Source: JAQYVL01 sp964578935
Lineage (GTDB): Bacteria; Desulfobacterota; Desulfobacteria; Desulfobacterales; SURF-7
Assembly: GCA_964578935.1 (NCBI GenBank)
Contig: CAZOEW010000064.1
Location: forward strand, 1 to 17,637
Direction: 5' to 3'
DNA: 17,637 bases
The notes under the pieces were generated by a model, which did no database searches, was not told where the DNA came from, and worked only from the letters and a program-made list of their open reading frames with translations. This document shows positions 1 through 7,670 of this stretch, one piece after another (position 1 is the first letter of the stretch; the number at the start of each line of letters is the position of its first letter). Made by a program: the position numbers and the translations under genes.

Positions 1-75
1 AGCGTCCAGAATCATCTCCACGGCTCTGCGAACACCCATACAGAAGCCTGCGGTTTTTGCAATATAGATTTTCAT
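1..75 (-). CDS. ispH: 4-hydroxy-3-methylbut-2-enyl diphosphate reductase (IspH/LytB), N-terminal fragment
   Basis: Only the first 25 codons are present; the gene continues past the left edge. The fragment starts MKIYIAKTAGFCMGVRR. The GFCMGV motif carries Cys12, the first of the three conserved cysteines that hold the [4Fe-4S] cluster in IspH. IspH catalyses the last step of the methylerythritol phosphate pathway, making IPP and DMAPP in the cytosol. It lies 16 nt downstream of cooT on the same strand, so it is probably the distal gene of that operon. The N-terminal motif is very characteristic, but the remaining catalytic residues cannot be checked here. Confidence 0.88.
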   Translation of the reverse strand, partial: MKIYIAKTAGFCMGVRRAVEMILDA

Positions 76-91
76 TGCAGGAAAGTCGATG

Positions 92-283
92 CTACTCTTT
101 TGCTTTCAGAAAAATATTATGGTCCACAAGTGCGAGAGAATGGATCGTCCCTTTGATGAATTTCTGCTCTCCGAATATACTGATCAGCTTAATCCCGTCA
201 CCTTCGGGCTCTACGGTATCCACTGCTTCCATCACCAGTTGATTACCGCCTTTTTCAATAAGATACGCGTTGGCTTCACACAT
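92..283 (-). CDS. cooT: CooT-family small nickel-binding protein
   Basis: This is a 63-aa protein beginning MCEANAYLI, with VEPEGD in the middle and SIFGEQK after it, typical of the CooT family. In Rhodospirillum rubrum CooT is a small dimeric Ni(II)-binding protein linked to carbon monoxide dehydrogenase maturation, and Cys2 is the key metal ligand. An ATG two codons upstream (position 289) is in frame. However, AGAGGA lies 6 nt before the ATG at 283 and almost touches the upstream ATG, and only the downstream start puts Cys at position 2. I therefore chose 283. It sits between a DUF3842 gene (24 nt upstream) and ispH (16 nt downstream). Nickel binding is a family inference; no CODH gene is visible in the window. 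Confidence 0.82.
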   Translation of the reverse strand: MCEANAYLIEKGGNQLVMEAVDTVEPEGDGIKLISIFGEQKFIKGTIHSLALVDHNIFLKAKE

Positions 284-289
284 GGTCAT

Positions 290-295
290 TCCTCT
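290..295 (-). promoter_or_regulatory. Shine-Dalgarno that decides the cooT start
   Basis: AGAGGA on the minus strand lies 6 nt before the ATG at 283 and only 0 nt from the ATG at 289. It supports the downstream start and therefore a Cys2 N-terminus. Confidence 0.6.
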
Positions 296-307
296 TCATT
301 GTTTTCT

Positions 308-718
308 TTATAGATCTTTTAAGTTTTCCTGAACAAGCTCTTCTATCAGATGTGGAAGAGGCATTGAATTCAGGCCCACAACTTCAACATTTTCCTGTGA
401 AAGCGGGATAAGAATCTTCTTTGCGGAACTTGACGCCACAGCGCCGGCCATTCCCGGTGTAACCTCCCCCATCATTGCATTGGCCATGATGATCCCGATC
501 GATCCGATAATAACGTCAACTTTTCCAACGGTTTGAATAATGGCATTTTCTCCTGACGCGCCCCTGTTCGCTTTTGCTTTCAGCATCTGGGCCGTTGCGA
601 TGGCATTGGTTCCAAGCGCAACGATTTCGATAGATTCTTCAAAACATTCCCGCAGTTTTTTAATCACCGCACTGCCGATGCCGCCTCCCTGCCCGTCAAT
701 GACGCATATCTTTTTCAT
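308..718 (-). CDS. DUF3842 family protein
   Basis: This 136-aa protein begins MKKICVIDGQGGGIGSAVI, a glycine-rich beta-strand/loop/helix opening like a nucleotide- or cofactor-binding Rossmann loop. The rest is alpha/beta, with a small-residue stretch around residues 70-100 and no signal peptide or membrane segment, so it should be cytosolic. I recognise it as the DUF3842 family, which has no assigned biochemical role to my knowledge. It lies 24 nt upstream of cooT and 50 nt downstream of the NYN gene, all on one strand. Cotranscription with cooT hints at metal- or redox-cofactor work, but that is inference only. GGATGG lies about 9 nt before the ATG and could be the ribosome binding site. 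Confidence 0.75.
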   Translation of the reverse strand: MKKICVIDGQGGGIGSAVIKKLRECFEESIEIVALGTNAIATAQMLKAKANRGASGENAIIQTVGKVDVIIGSIGIIMANAMMGEVTPGMAGAVASSSAKKILIPLSQENVEVVGLNSMPLPHLIEELVQENLKDL

Positions 719-768
719 ACACTGTTACCATCCGGTTGTTTTCGGTGTTTCCAATCGCCTTATACACT

Positions 769-1296
769 TCACAACTTTTTTATTTTCACCTTTTGCTTTC
801 TGTCTTTTTTTGACAGGCGGCGTTTCGGGCCTTTCTTTTTTGTTGTCGGCTGCCAGCCTTCGCCGGATCCCTCTTCAGGGAACACTCCCTTGATGTCCAT
901 ATAAGAGGCCATGGAAATTTTTTCTTCAAATTCATTGGATCCTATCGTTGCGGCTCCGTGAGATGCGGAAAAATTTATAATTTCATTATCGGAACTGACA
1001 ACAACCGCCCTTTCCCTTTCCGCTTTTGCCATCCGCTTGATCACCGCGTCAGCCAGTTCCCCATGCCGGGAAAAAACGATCCGGATCCCCTTCATCTGCT
1101 GCCTCTGCTCCGAAACCGCATCGGAATGCTTGCCATCAAACACAACGGTAATCATGTGTCCCATAATCTTTTTATATGCGGCAAGCAGATCCACCAGAGC
1201 TTCTCTGCCGATCTGCAGGTTCTCCTGGTCCAGAAGGCTCAATGTCCGGGATTGTCGGATGAAGTTATATCCGTCGATGATGATGTGAAGCGCCAT
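769..1296 (-). CDS. NYN-domain (YacP/Rae1-like) predicted ribonuclease
   Basis: This 175-aa protein opens with HIIIDGYNFIR (residues 4-14), the first acidic motif of YacP-type NYN domains. It then has VVFDGK, a FSRHGELADAVI segment and VVVSSDNEI, the remaining acidic positions of this PIN-like metal-dependent nuclease fold. Bacillus Rae1/YacP cleaves mRNA at the ribosomal A site; the role in Gram-negative anaerobes is not established. The last 25 or so residues are Lys/Arg-rich (TKKKGPKRRLSKKDRKQK), a probable RNA-binding tail. The ribosome binding site is weak. It lies 84 nt after parB and 50 nt before the DUF3842 gene on the same strand, so it may be cotranscribed with parAB. Confidence 0.78.
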   Translation of the reverse strand: MALHIIIDGYNFIRQSRTLSLLDQENLQIGREALVDLLAAYKKIMGHMITVVFDGKHSDAVSEQRQQMKGIRIVFSRHGELADAVIKRMAKAERERAVVVSSDNEIINFSASHGAATIGSNEFEEKISMASYMDIKGVFPEEGSGEGWQPTTKKKGPKRRLSKKDRKQKVKIKKL

Positions 1297-1380
1297 ATCT
1301 ACTTTCGGTTTGGGGCGACTGGTTGTCTCTTTTCTGTCTGAAACAGCTGCTGGTCGGCAATCATCCCGGCTGATGAAAAA

Positions 1381-2280
1381 TCAATTTTGAAAAAAACTCA
1401 ATAATCGATCCAGGTCGTCATTGCTGTAAAAATCGATCTCGACCTTCCCTGTCTGACCCTTTCTTTTGATGCATACCTTGGTGCCAAACCTTCTTGAAAG
1501 ATCTTCCGCCAATGTGTTGAAATAGATTTCATCCGTTTCCGGCATTCTTTTTTTCTTTTTTTTCTTTTCCGATTTGAGGCGTTTGACAAGTGATTCCGTC
1601 TCTCTGACCGAAAGTCCTTTTGACATTACAACCTGCCACGCCCTGTTCTGCTGTGCGGTCGTTTCAGCTCCCAGAAGCGCTCTGGCGTGCCCCATGCTCA
1701 GGGTATTCTCTGCGAGGCTGTCCTTGATCGGCTGGGGCAACTGGCAAAGCCGGACAAAATTGGCCACCGCCGACCTGCTCTTGCTCACCCGTTCAGCCAA
1801 CTGCTCCTGCGTTAATTTAAACTCTTCAATAAGGCGACGATAGGCTTCCGCCTCTTCCATTGGATTCAGATCTTCACGCTGAATGTTTTCGATAATGGAT
1901 GCTTCAAGAAGCTCGGTTTCGGATATCTCTCTGACCACAACCGGCACCTGGCTGAGGCCTGCCATTTTTGATGCCCGGAGGCGTCTTTCGCCCGCGATCA
2001 ACTCATACCCGTTGTTATTTTTTCGAACCAGAAGAGGTTGAAGGACTCCCTGTTTTTTGATGGATCTGCTTAATTCGGCGAGTTCGTCCTCGGAAAAATT
2101 ACGGCGCGGCTGATACCGGTTTGGACGAATCACATCGATATCACACTGGAAGAAATCTCTGGCTTTTGTTTCAACCAGCCCGATATCCGGAAAAAGCGCG
2201 TCAAGTCCTCGACCCAGAGCCTTTTTTTTACGCACTTTTAAGTCGGAGATCTCTTTACCTTTTGTTTTTCTGTTTTTCAT
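1381..2280 (-). CDS. parB: Chromosome-partitioning protein ParB
   Basis: This is a ParB/Spo0J-type DNA-binding CTPase of 299 aa with the proposed start. It has an N-terminal basic ALGRGLDALFPD segment (about residues 22-33), where ParA contacts are usually made. The ParB/Srx domain carries GERRLRAS (about 97-104) and ENIQREDLNP (about 131-140), the CTP-binding and hinge motifs. A helix-turn-helix follows (LTQEQLAERVSKSRSAVANFVRL), then a Lys-rich linker and a C-terminal dimerisation region. An in-frame TTG at 2364 would add 28 residues unlike the family. The ATG at 2280 is preceded by AGGGAGAGGA and gives the usual N-terminus. It lies downstream of parA but is separated by 212 nt, unusually far for this pair. 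No consensus parS site is visible in the window. Confidence 0.93.
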   Translation of the reverse strand: MKNRKTKGKEISDLKVRKKKALGRGLDALFPDIGLVETKARDFFQCDIDVIRPNRYQPRRNFSEDELAELSRSIKKQGVLQPLLVRKNNNGYELIAGERRLRASKMAGLSQVPVVVREISETELLEASIIENIQREDLNPMEEAEAYRRLIEEFKLTQEQLAERVSKSRSAVANFVRLCQLPQPIKDSLAENTLSMGHARALLGAETTAQQNRAWQVVMSKGLSVRETESLVKRLKSEKKKKKKRMPETDEIYFNTLAEDLSRRFGTKVCIKRKGQTGKVEIDFYSNDDLDRLLSFFQN

Positions 2281-2492
2281 TCCTCTCCCTATTTCGGAGC
2301 AAACAGCCACCCGAAAAATGTGTTCTCTTTTCTCCAAGCCATCTTCAAAATACAATACGGTCAAGGTACAATCAGAAAGTCCGGCGCCCTGTCATCCTGC
2401 GGGACTTCGAGAGTCATTCATACCCGATCTCGAGAATCGGCTTCCTGGTTTTGGCAGCGCGGTCGAGTCGTACCCCCTCTTTGAGATCACTT

Positions 2493-3254
2493 CTATCTTT
2501 CCTTCATGATCTCAATTGCAAGATTCAGATAACTTTTCGCCCCTGCCGAACTTTCATCATAATGAATGATCGGCTTGCCGAAACTGGGGGCTTCCCCCAA
2601 TCTTACATTTCTAGGTATTTTTGTTTTAAAAACAAGATCTTTAAAATGTTTTTCCACATTTTCGGCAACCTGGTATGAAAGATTCGTCCGTTTATCAAAC
2701 ATCGTTAACAGAATCCCGGATATCTTCAAGTCAGGGTTCAGACTTTCCTTTATTTTTTTAATTGTCTGAAGGAGTTGCCCCAGACCCTCCAGAGCGTAAA
2801 ACTCGCTTTGCAGGGGGATGAGAATAAAGTCTGCCGCAGTCATGGCATTTAAGGTCAAAAGGCTCAGGGAAGGCGGGCAATCGATAATAATATACTCGAA
2901 TGAATCCGAAAGTTTCTGAAGCAGATTGCGCAGTATTTTCTCACGGAACGGTTGATTCATCATCTCCACTTCAAAACCGATCAGCTCAACCCGTGATGGG
3001 ATTATTTTCAAATATTCCATATAGGTGTCTGCGACAACATCATGCGCGGAAGCCTCTCCAATCAGACCATGGTAAAGCGTTTTTTCAAGGCTCGACTTAT
3101 CGATTCCGATTCCGGTTGTCGCATTGGCCTGCGGGTCGCAGTCGACAAGCAATGTTTTTTTTCCTGCATCTGCCATGGCAGCGGCAAGATTGATTGCCGT
3201 GGTCGTTTTTCCGACCCCTCCTTTCTGGTTGGCTATGGTGATAATTTGTGTCAT
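2493..3254 (-). CDS. parA: Chromosome-partitioning ATPase ParA (Soj-like)
   Basis: This 253-aa MinD/ParA-type ATPase has the deviant Walker A motif KGGVGKTT at residues 11-18, DCDPQ at 38-42 and the Walker B region IIIDCPPS at about 122-129. Length and layout match short chromosomal Soj/ParA proteins without an N-terminal DNA-binding domain. With ParB it moves the replication-origin region over the nucleoid. An in-frame ATG at 3272 would add six residues (MVEHAI). I prefer 3254 because MTQIITIANQKGG matches the family N-terminus, although neither start has a strong ribosome binding site. It is divergent from the M48 protease gene across 62 nt, which must hold both promoters. Confidence 0.93.
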   Translation of the reverse strand: MTQIITIANQKGGVGKTTTAINLAAAMADAGKKTLLVDCDPQANATTGIGIDKSSLEKTLYHGLIGEASAHDVVADTYMEYLKIIPSRVELIGFEVEMMNQPFREKILRNLLQKLSDSFEYIIIDCPPSLSLLTLNAMTAADFILIPLQSEFYALEGLGQLLQTIKKIKESLNPDLKISGILLTMFDKRTNLSYQVAENVEKHFKDLVFKTKIPRNVRLGEAPSFGKPIIHYDESSAGAKSYLNLAIEIMKER

Positions 3255-3316
3255 AATGGCATGCTCTACCATAAATCATTAAGTTTGGAAAGAACATAGA
3301 TCGTATTCATAGCCAA

Positions 3317-4750
3317 ATGAAGAACATAATAAAATCAATTGCCGTCGGCACTTTACTCCTGATCATTCCATATATCCTGTTTCCAGACAAGGGGTTTGCC
3401 ATTACGACCAAAGAGGAAGAGGAGCTGTCACGGGAATTTTTGGTAATGACATTCGAAAACTATCAAATCATAGAAGATCCCATCATCGCAGATTATATAA
3501 ACAATATCGGCAGAAAAATTCTTGCCACCATGCCTTCCACGCAATTCCCTTTTCGCTTTTATGTTATTCGCGAGGAATCTTATAACGCGTTTGCAGGGCC
3601 TGCCGGCCATATCTTCATCAACAGCGGCCTTCTGGAGGCAATGGAAAGTGAAGATGAACTAGCCGGCATACTGAGCCATGAAATTTCCCATGTAAGCTGC
3701 CGGCATATCTCCAGTATGATCGAACGATCCACAAAAACCGGGATCGCGACTCTGGCCGGAATTGCAACCGGCATATTGCTCGGAATCGGTGGCGCCTCGG
3801 AAATTGGTTCTGCCGTGACAATCGGATCCGTTGCCGCAGGACAATCAGTTTCGCTCGCATACAGCCGTGAAAACGAAATGCAGGCCGACCAGGTCAGCCT
3901 GAAATATCTGAATAAAGCCGGATACAGTGCTGAGGGGCTGCTCAAAATTCTTAAAAAAATCCGTAACAAAACCTGGTATGGTTCCGATCAGATACCCACA
4001 TATCTCGTAACCCACCCTGCAACCGAAGACCGCATCAGCTACATCGGCGCCTGGATCCAGTCAAATGAAAGTCCCCAAAAACAGAAAGATGACAGGATCA
4101 ACCTGGATTTCAATTTAATGCGCAGCCGTGTAACCGCACTGTATGGAGAAAGAAGCATCGCACTCGAAAAATTAAAAAATGAAGCGGCTCTGAACCCGGA
4201 AGATCCTTTTGCCCAGTATGGATACGGGCTGATTCTTTCAAGGATGGGCGACAGGAAAGGCGCGATCACGTATCTTAAAAAAGCACTTGAAAAAAAGCCG
4301 TTTTACCAGATATTTATCAGAGATCTCGGAAAAACGTATTATCTTGACGGAAAATATCATAAGGCATTTGAGCTTCTTAAAAGTTCGAAGAGCCTGCCTC
4401 AGTTTGATGCGGAAGGCGAACTGTACCTGGCAAGAACACTGAGAAAACTGAACAGGAATGAAGAGGCTGTAATCGCTTTTCAAAAAATCCTCGAAAAAAG
4501 ACCCGCCTATTCGAAAACATACTATTATCTGGGAGAAATATACGGAAAAATGGGCCAACTAGGTGATGCGCACTATTATCTCGGGACCTATTACCAATAC
4601 GAAAGAAAATACAGCAACGCGATTTTTCACTTAAAAAAAGCGCTGGAATTCCTTACCGATTCCGAAAAGACACACAACACTAAAAAAATGCTGGAGAAGC
4701 TGACAGGCGATAAGGAAACCTATTCCGAAAAAAAGAGTAAGGCTTCCTAA
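3317..4750 (+). CDS. M48-family periplasmic metalloprotease with TPR repeats (BepA/YfgC-like)
   Basis: This 477-aa protein starts with a signal peptide (hydrophobic residues 8-22, predicted cleavage near FA-IT at 28/29). The zinc site is HEISH at 121-125, with Glu187 in SRENEMQAD as third ligand. His233 in VTHPATEDR matches the BepA His that acts as a regulatory zinc ligand. A Gly/Ala-rich hydrophobic loop (about 142-180) lies between the motifs. From about residue 265 to the end there are TPR-like helices, with patterns such as YGLILSRMGDRKGAITYLKKALEKKP and YYLGEIYGKMGQLGDAHYYLG. In E. coli BepA refolds or degrades outer-membrane proteins such as LptD at the BAM complex, and a similar periplasmic role is likely here. 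The start has no clear Shine-Dalgarno. Its stop is 9 nt from the convergent EF-G stop. Confidence 0.88.
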   Translation: MKNIIKSIAVGTLLLIIPYILFPDKGFAITTKEEEELSREFLVMTFENYQIIEDPIIADYINNIGRKILATMPSTQFPFRFYVIREESYNAFAGPAGHIFINSGLLEAMESEDELAGILSHEISHVSCRHISSMIERSTKTGIATLAGIATGILLGIGGASEIGSAVTIGSVAAGQSVSLAYSRENEMQADQVSLKYLNKAGYSAEGLLKILKKIRNKTWYGSDQIPTYLVTHPATEDRISYIGAWIQSNESPQKQKDDRINLDFNLMRSRVTALYGERSIALEKLKNEAALNPEDPFAQYGYGLILSRMGDRKGAITYLKKALEKKPFYQIFIRDLGKTYYLDGKYHKAFELLKSSKSLPQFDAEGELYLARTLRKLNRNEEAVIAFQKILEKRPAYSKTYYYLGEIYGKMGQLGDAHYYLGTYYQYERKYSNAIFHLKKALEFLTDSEKTHNTKKMLEKLTGDKETYSEKKSKAS

Positions 4751-4759
4751 CCAAGACCA

Positions 4760-6790
4760 TCATCTTTGATCAAAATGAGAAAACTGCATGGTAAAAGTCC
4801 CCCTGCCCTGTGTTGCGGAGCGCAGCGAGGTTGAATAGCCAAACATCTTTGAAAGCGGAGCGGTCGCCTTGATTATCTGTTTATCTGCCTTGGTATTGAT
4901 TGACTCATTCTTTCCCCCCCTCGAATTCATATCCCCAATAACATCCCCCATGAAAGCATCGGGAACAAATATTTCAACGCTCATGATGGGTTCCAGAAGA
5001 AAAGGCTCCCCTTTTGAAAGCGCCTCTTTGCATGCCATGGATGCGCTTACCGTATAGGCCAGATCGGTGCCTATCGACTCTTTGAATGACCCGGATTTCA
5101 ATACGGCTTCAACATCTACAACCGGATATCCCATCAGTATGCCGCTTTCAAAAGACTCCATTATCCCTTTCTCAACGGCCGGGATAAAAGATTCCGGAAT
5201 GCTCTCATTGGAAATATCGGATCGAAACCGGTTGCCTGTACCTCTTCCAAGCGGGTTCAATTTAATGACCACCTCTCCAAAATGGCGCTGGCCGGCGACT
5301 TCTCTGTCAAAAACAGCCGAGGCTTCTGCGGCCTTTTTGATTGTCTCACGGTAGACCACCTGAGGTTTTCCGACATTTACGCTTGTATTGAACTCACGCT
5401 TCATCCTGCTGATAATGATCTCGAGATGGAGTTCTCCCATACCGGATAAAATCATCTGGCCCGTATCTTCATCCTGCTTTACCGTAAGGGTTGGATCCTC
5501 CGCCATGTATTTTTCAAGCACCTGGTCCAGCTTTTCCTGGTCTGCATGCGTTTTCGGTTCCACGGCAACCGAAATTACCGGTTTGTAAAAATCCATCTTT
5601 TCAAGAAGTACCGGGCGATTGATGTCGCAAAGGGTTTCACCGGTCGATGATTCTTTCAACCCGATAACGCCTACAATCGTACCGGAACCGGCAGTATCGA
5701 TGCGCTCTTTTTTGTTCGCATGCATTCGAAGTATCCGGGAAAGCTTTTCCTTTTGTCCGCGTGCCGGGTTAAACACTTCCGAGCCTGCCTTCATTGTACC
5801 GCTGTAAACTCTTACATACGATAATTTTCTGCCCTCTATCATGGACACCTTAAAAATAAGTGCGGCCAGGGGCCCACGATCATCCGCAACGCATTCAACA
5901 ATTTCATCTGTTTCCGGCACAACGCCTTTCATGGGCGGAATATCAAGCGGGCTGGGTAAAAAATTAACGATTGAATCCAGCAGGGGCTGGATTCCTTTAT
6001 TTTTCAATGCACTTCCACAAAGCACCGGGACAAGCTTCAATCCAGTGGTCGCTTTTCGAACAGCGGCGATGAGCTGTTTTTCATCAATTTCAATTCCAGA
6101 AAGATATGCCTCCATAATGCCATCATCGTAGTCTGAAATCGCTTCAATCATTTTTTCCCGATACTCCCTGGCCGCTTCCACCATATCTTCCGGGATCTCG
6201 GTTCTGGTGTAGTTTGCGCCCATTGTTTCGTCGTCCCAGACGATCTGCTTCATTCCAATAAGGTCCACCACTCCGGAAAAGGCATCCTCCTCGCCAACTG
6301 GAAGCTGAAGAATAAGCGGGACGGCATTCAGCCTTTCTTTCATCATTTCAATCGTTCCGAAAAAACTGGCTCCGATTCGATCCATCTTGTTTATAAATGC
6401 GATTTTCGGCACAAAATATTTATCCGCCTGATGCCAGACTGTCTCGGACTGCGGCTCCACGCCACCGACAGCACAGAAAACACCGATCGCGCCATCCAGA
6501 ACCCGAAGAGACCGCTCAACTTCAATTGTAAAATCGACATGTCCCGGTGTATCAATGATATGGATTTCATGTTGACTCCACTGGCAGGTCGTCACCGCCG
6601 AGGTGATTGTAATCCCACGCTCCTGCTCATCCGGCATCCAGTCCATCACGGCTTCACCATCATGGACTTCACCAATTTTATAGGATTTCCCGGTATAATA
6701 GAGAATCCTTTCCGTGACAGTTGTTTTGCCCGCATCAATATGAGCTATGATACCAATATTTCGTATGTCGTTTATTTTTGTCTTTTTCAT
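4760..6790 (-). CDS. fusA: Elongation factor G (probable additional copy)
   Basis: This 676-aa translational GTPase has all five G motifs: AHIDAGKT (16-23), RGITI (58-62), DTPGH (80-84, including the catalytic His84), NKMD (134-137) and the GSAL G5 motif near residue 260. Domains II-V follow, with GMGELHLEI and the domain IV/V sequence down to QGRGTFTMQFSHFDQR. It drives translocation or ribosome recycling. It is slightly shorter than E. coli EF-G (704 aa). It is not next to rpsL, rpsG or tuf but in a two-gene unit with a GerMN protein, so I infer it is a second EF-G. Which paralogue class it belongs to needs a tree. The ATG overlaps the GerMN stop by 4 nt and lacks a strong ribosome binding site, suggesting translational coupling. 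Confidence 0.93.
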   Translation of the reverse strand: MKKTKINDIRNIGIIAHIDAGKTTVTERILYYTGKSYKIGEVHDGEAVMDWMPDEQERGITITSAVTTCQWSQHEIHIIDTPGHVDFTIEVERSLRVLDGAIGVFCAVGGVEPQSETVWHQADKYFVPKIAFINKMDRIGASFFGTIEMMKERLNAVPLILQLPVGEEDAFSGVVDLIGMKQIVWDDETMGANYTRTEIPEDMVEAAREYREKMIEAISDYDDGIMEAYLSGIEIDEKQLIAAVRKATTGLKLVPVLCGSALKNKGIQPLLDSIVNFLPSPLDIPPMKGVVPETDEIVECVADDRGPLAALIFKVSMIEGRKLSYVRVYSGTMKAGSEVFNPARGQKEKLSRILRMHANKKERIDTAGSGTIVGVIGLKESSTGETLCDINRPVLLEKMDFYKPVISVAVEPKTHADQEKLDQVLEKYMAEDPTLTVKQDEDTGQMILSGMGELHLEIIISRMKREFNTSVNVGKPQVVYRETIKKAAEASAVFDREVAGQRHFGEVVIKLNPLGRGTGNRFRSDISNESIPESFIPAVEKGIMESFESGILMGYPVVDVEAVLKSGSFKESIGTDLAYTVSASMACKEALSKGEPFLLEPIMSVEIFVPDAFMGDVIGDMNSRGGKNESINTKADKQIIKATAPLSKMFGYSTSLRSATQGRGTFTMQFSHFDQR

Positions 6791-7383
6791 CGTACCAGAA
6801 TCATATTTGCCTTGAATGGGGCCTTTGAATCAATATGCCCTGCTATGGTAATTGTCTCACGCCCTTCAATTAATATTTTTATGCTGTTGATCTGCGGAAT
6901 ATTCAAAACCAGCGAATTCACAATCGAATAAACCGTTAAAAGCTCAGTCTGGCTGCCTCCGGGATGGTTCTCTCTCAACGTATCTGAAAAATCGACAAAC
7001 GCAGTGCCGTCATGGGATACATAAATGGCATTCAGAGAAGTCCCCTCAGGGATTGTACGTACAAGTTCCCCCCGGGGGCCCCTGATCAGATCCTCGACAA
7101 TAGCCCTTCCCATCTCCGCAGGATCTTCATTTTGAAGCAGCATCCTTTTCTCTGCCACCAGAAAAGAACCTTTCTCATCCGCAAAATAGAGGTAAACAGC
7201 CGAACTCTTTGTCTGCCGCCCGTCTTTGACCGCCGGTGAAAAATCTCTTCTGATCGGGGTCTGCCGGATATCCGATGCTGACCATTTAGATAAGTGGATA
7301 AAAAGAAAATACCCGATTCCGCCGAAGACGATGACTGCGGAAACCGCTATCGCCACTTTTAATGAAATATGTTTCGCCATCAT
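6787..7383 (-). CDS. Membrane-anchored GerMN-domain protein
   Basis: This is a 198-aa protein with one N-terminal transmembrane segment (about residues 8-30, IAVSAVIVFGGIGYFLFIHL) and a short linker. From about residue 60 it has a GerMN domain: VYLYFADEKGSFLVAEKR, then a helix with VEDLIRGPRGEL, IPEGTSLNAIYV, AFVDFSDTL and SIVNSLVLNIPQINSIKILIEG. GerMN is an extracytoplasmic fold first defined in the spore germination protein GerM but also common in non-sporulating bacteria, with unknown molecular role. An upstream in-frame TTG at 7410 is possible. The ATG at 7383 has AGG 6 nt before it and fits better. It is the promoter-proximal gene of a unit with EF-G. Confidence 0.82.
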   Translation of the reverse strand: MMAKHISLKVAIAVSAVIVFGGIGYFLFIHLSKWSASDIRQTPIRRDFSPAVKDGRQTKSSAVYLYFADEKGSFLVAEKRMLLQNEDPAEMGRAIVEDLIRGPRGELVRTIPEGTSLNAIYVSHDGTAFVDFSDTLRENHPGGSQTELLTVYSIVNSLVLNIPQINSIKILIEGRETITIAGHIDSKAPFKANMILVR

Positions 7384-7430
7384 TGTTAACCTGATCCGGT
7401 TTTGCAGCAAATCAAGCTGAAAGATTTGAA

Positions 7431-7459
7431 TTTTTATGCCAATACCGGGGTGATGTCAA
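7431..7459 (-). promoter_or_regulatory. Sigma70-type promoter of the GerMN-fusA operon
   Basis: On the minus strand a perfect TTGACA (7454-7459) is followed by a 17-nt spacer and TAAAAA (7431-7436, four of six matches to TATAAT). Transcription would begin near 7424, about 40 nt before the GerMN ATG at 7383. It also argues against the TTG start at 7410. Confidence 0.55.
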
Positions 7460-7516
7460 GAAAAGATACAGCCGGAAACGGGTTTAACCTGTTTTAACAC
7501 CTGCATTACTGCATGA

Positions 7517-7534
7517 TACAGGGACGTTCCTGTA
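7517..7534. promoter_or_regulatory. 18-bp near-palindrome, operator-like
   Basis: TACAGGGACGTTCCTGTA reads almost the same on both strands; only the pair at positions 7 and 12 breaks the symmetry. It lies in the non-coding stretch between the GerMN promoter (about 60 nt away) and the panP promoter (about 110 nt away). ACGT-centred dyads of this size are often transcription-factor operators, but the factor is unknown. A hairpin read as RNA is also possible. Confidence 0.35.
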
Positions 7535-7641
7535 CACCCGAAAGATTTACTTGGCATTCAAGCAAACTCATGTTACATAAATGACTGGTCAAGAAAGTGT
7601 ATTCCTCACCGTTTTGATGGAAGGGTAGTACGGGATGATTG

Positions 7642-7670
7642 TTGACAAAACAGGCTATAAAATTGATATT
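7642..7670 (+). promoter_or_regulatory. Predicted sigma70-type promoter of panP
   Basis: A perfect TTGACA (7642-7647) is followed by a 17-nt spacer and GATATT (7665-7670, four of six matches). It would give a leader of about 155 nt before the panP ATG at 7834. A TATAAA inside the spacer (7656-7661) is too close to serve with the same -35 box. Confidence 0.42.

Noticed and set aside
2281..2364. Extending ParB to the TTG at 2364
   Set aside because: The 28 extra residues do not resemble ParB N-termini, and the ATG at 2280 has a purine-rich AGGGAGAGGA before it and gives the usual start.
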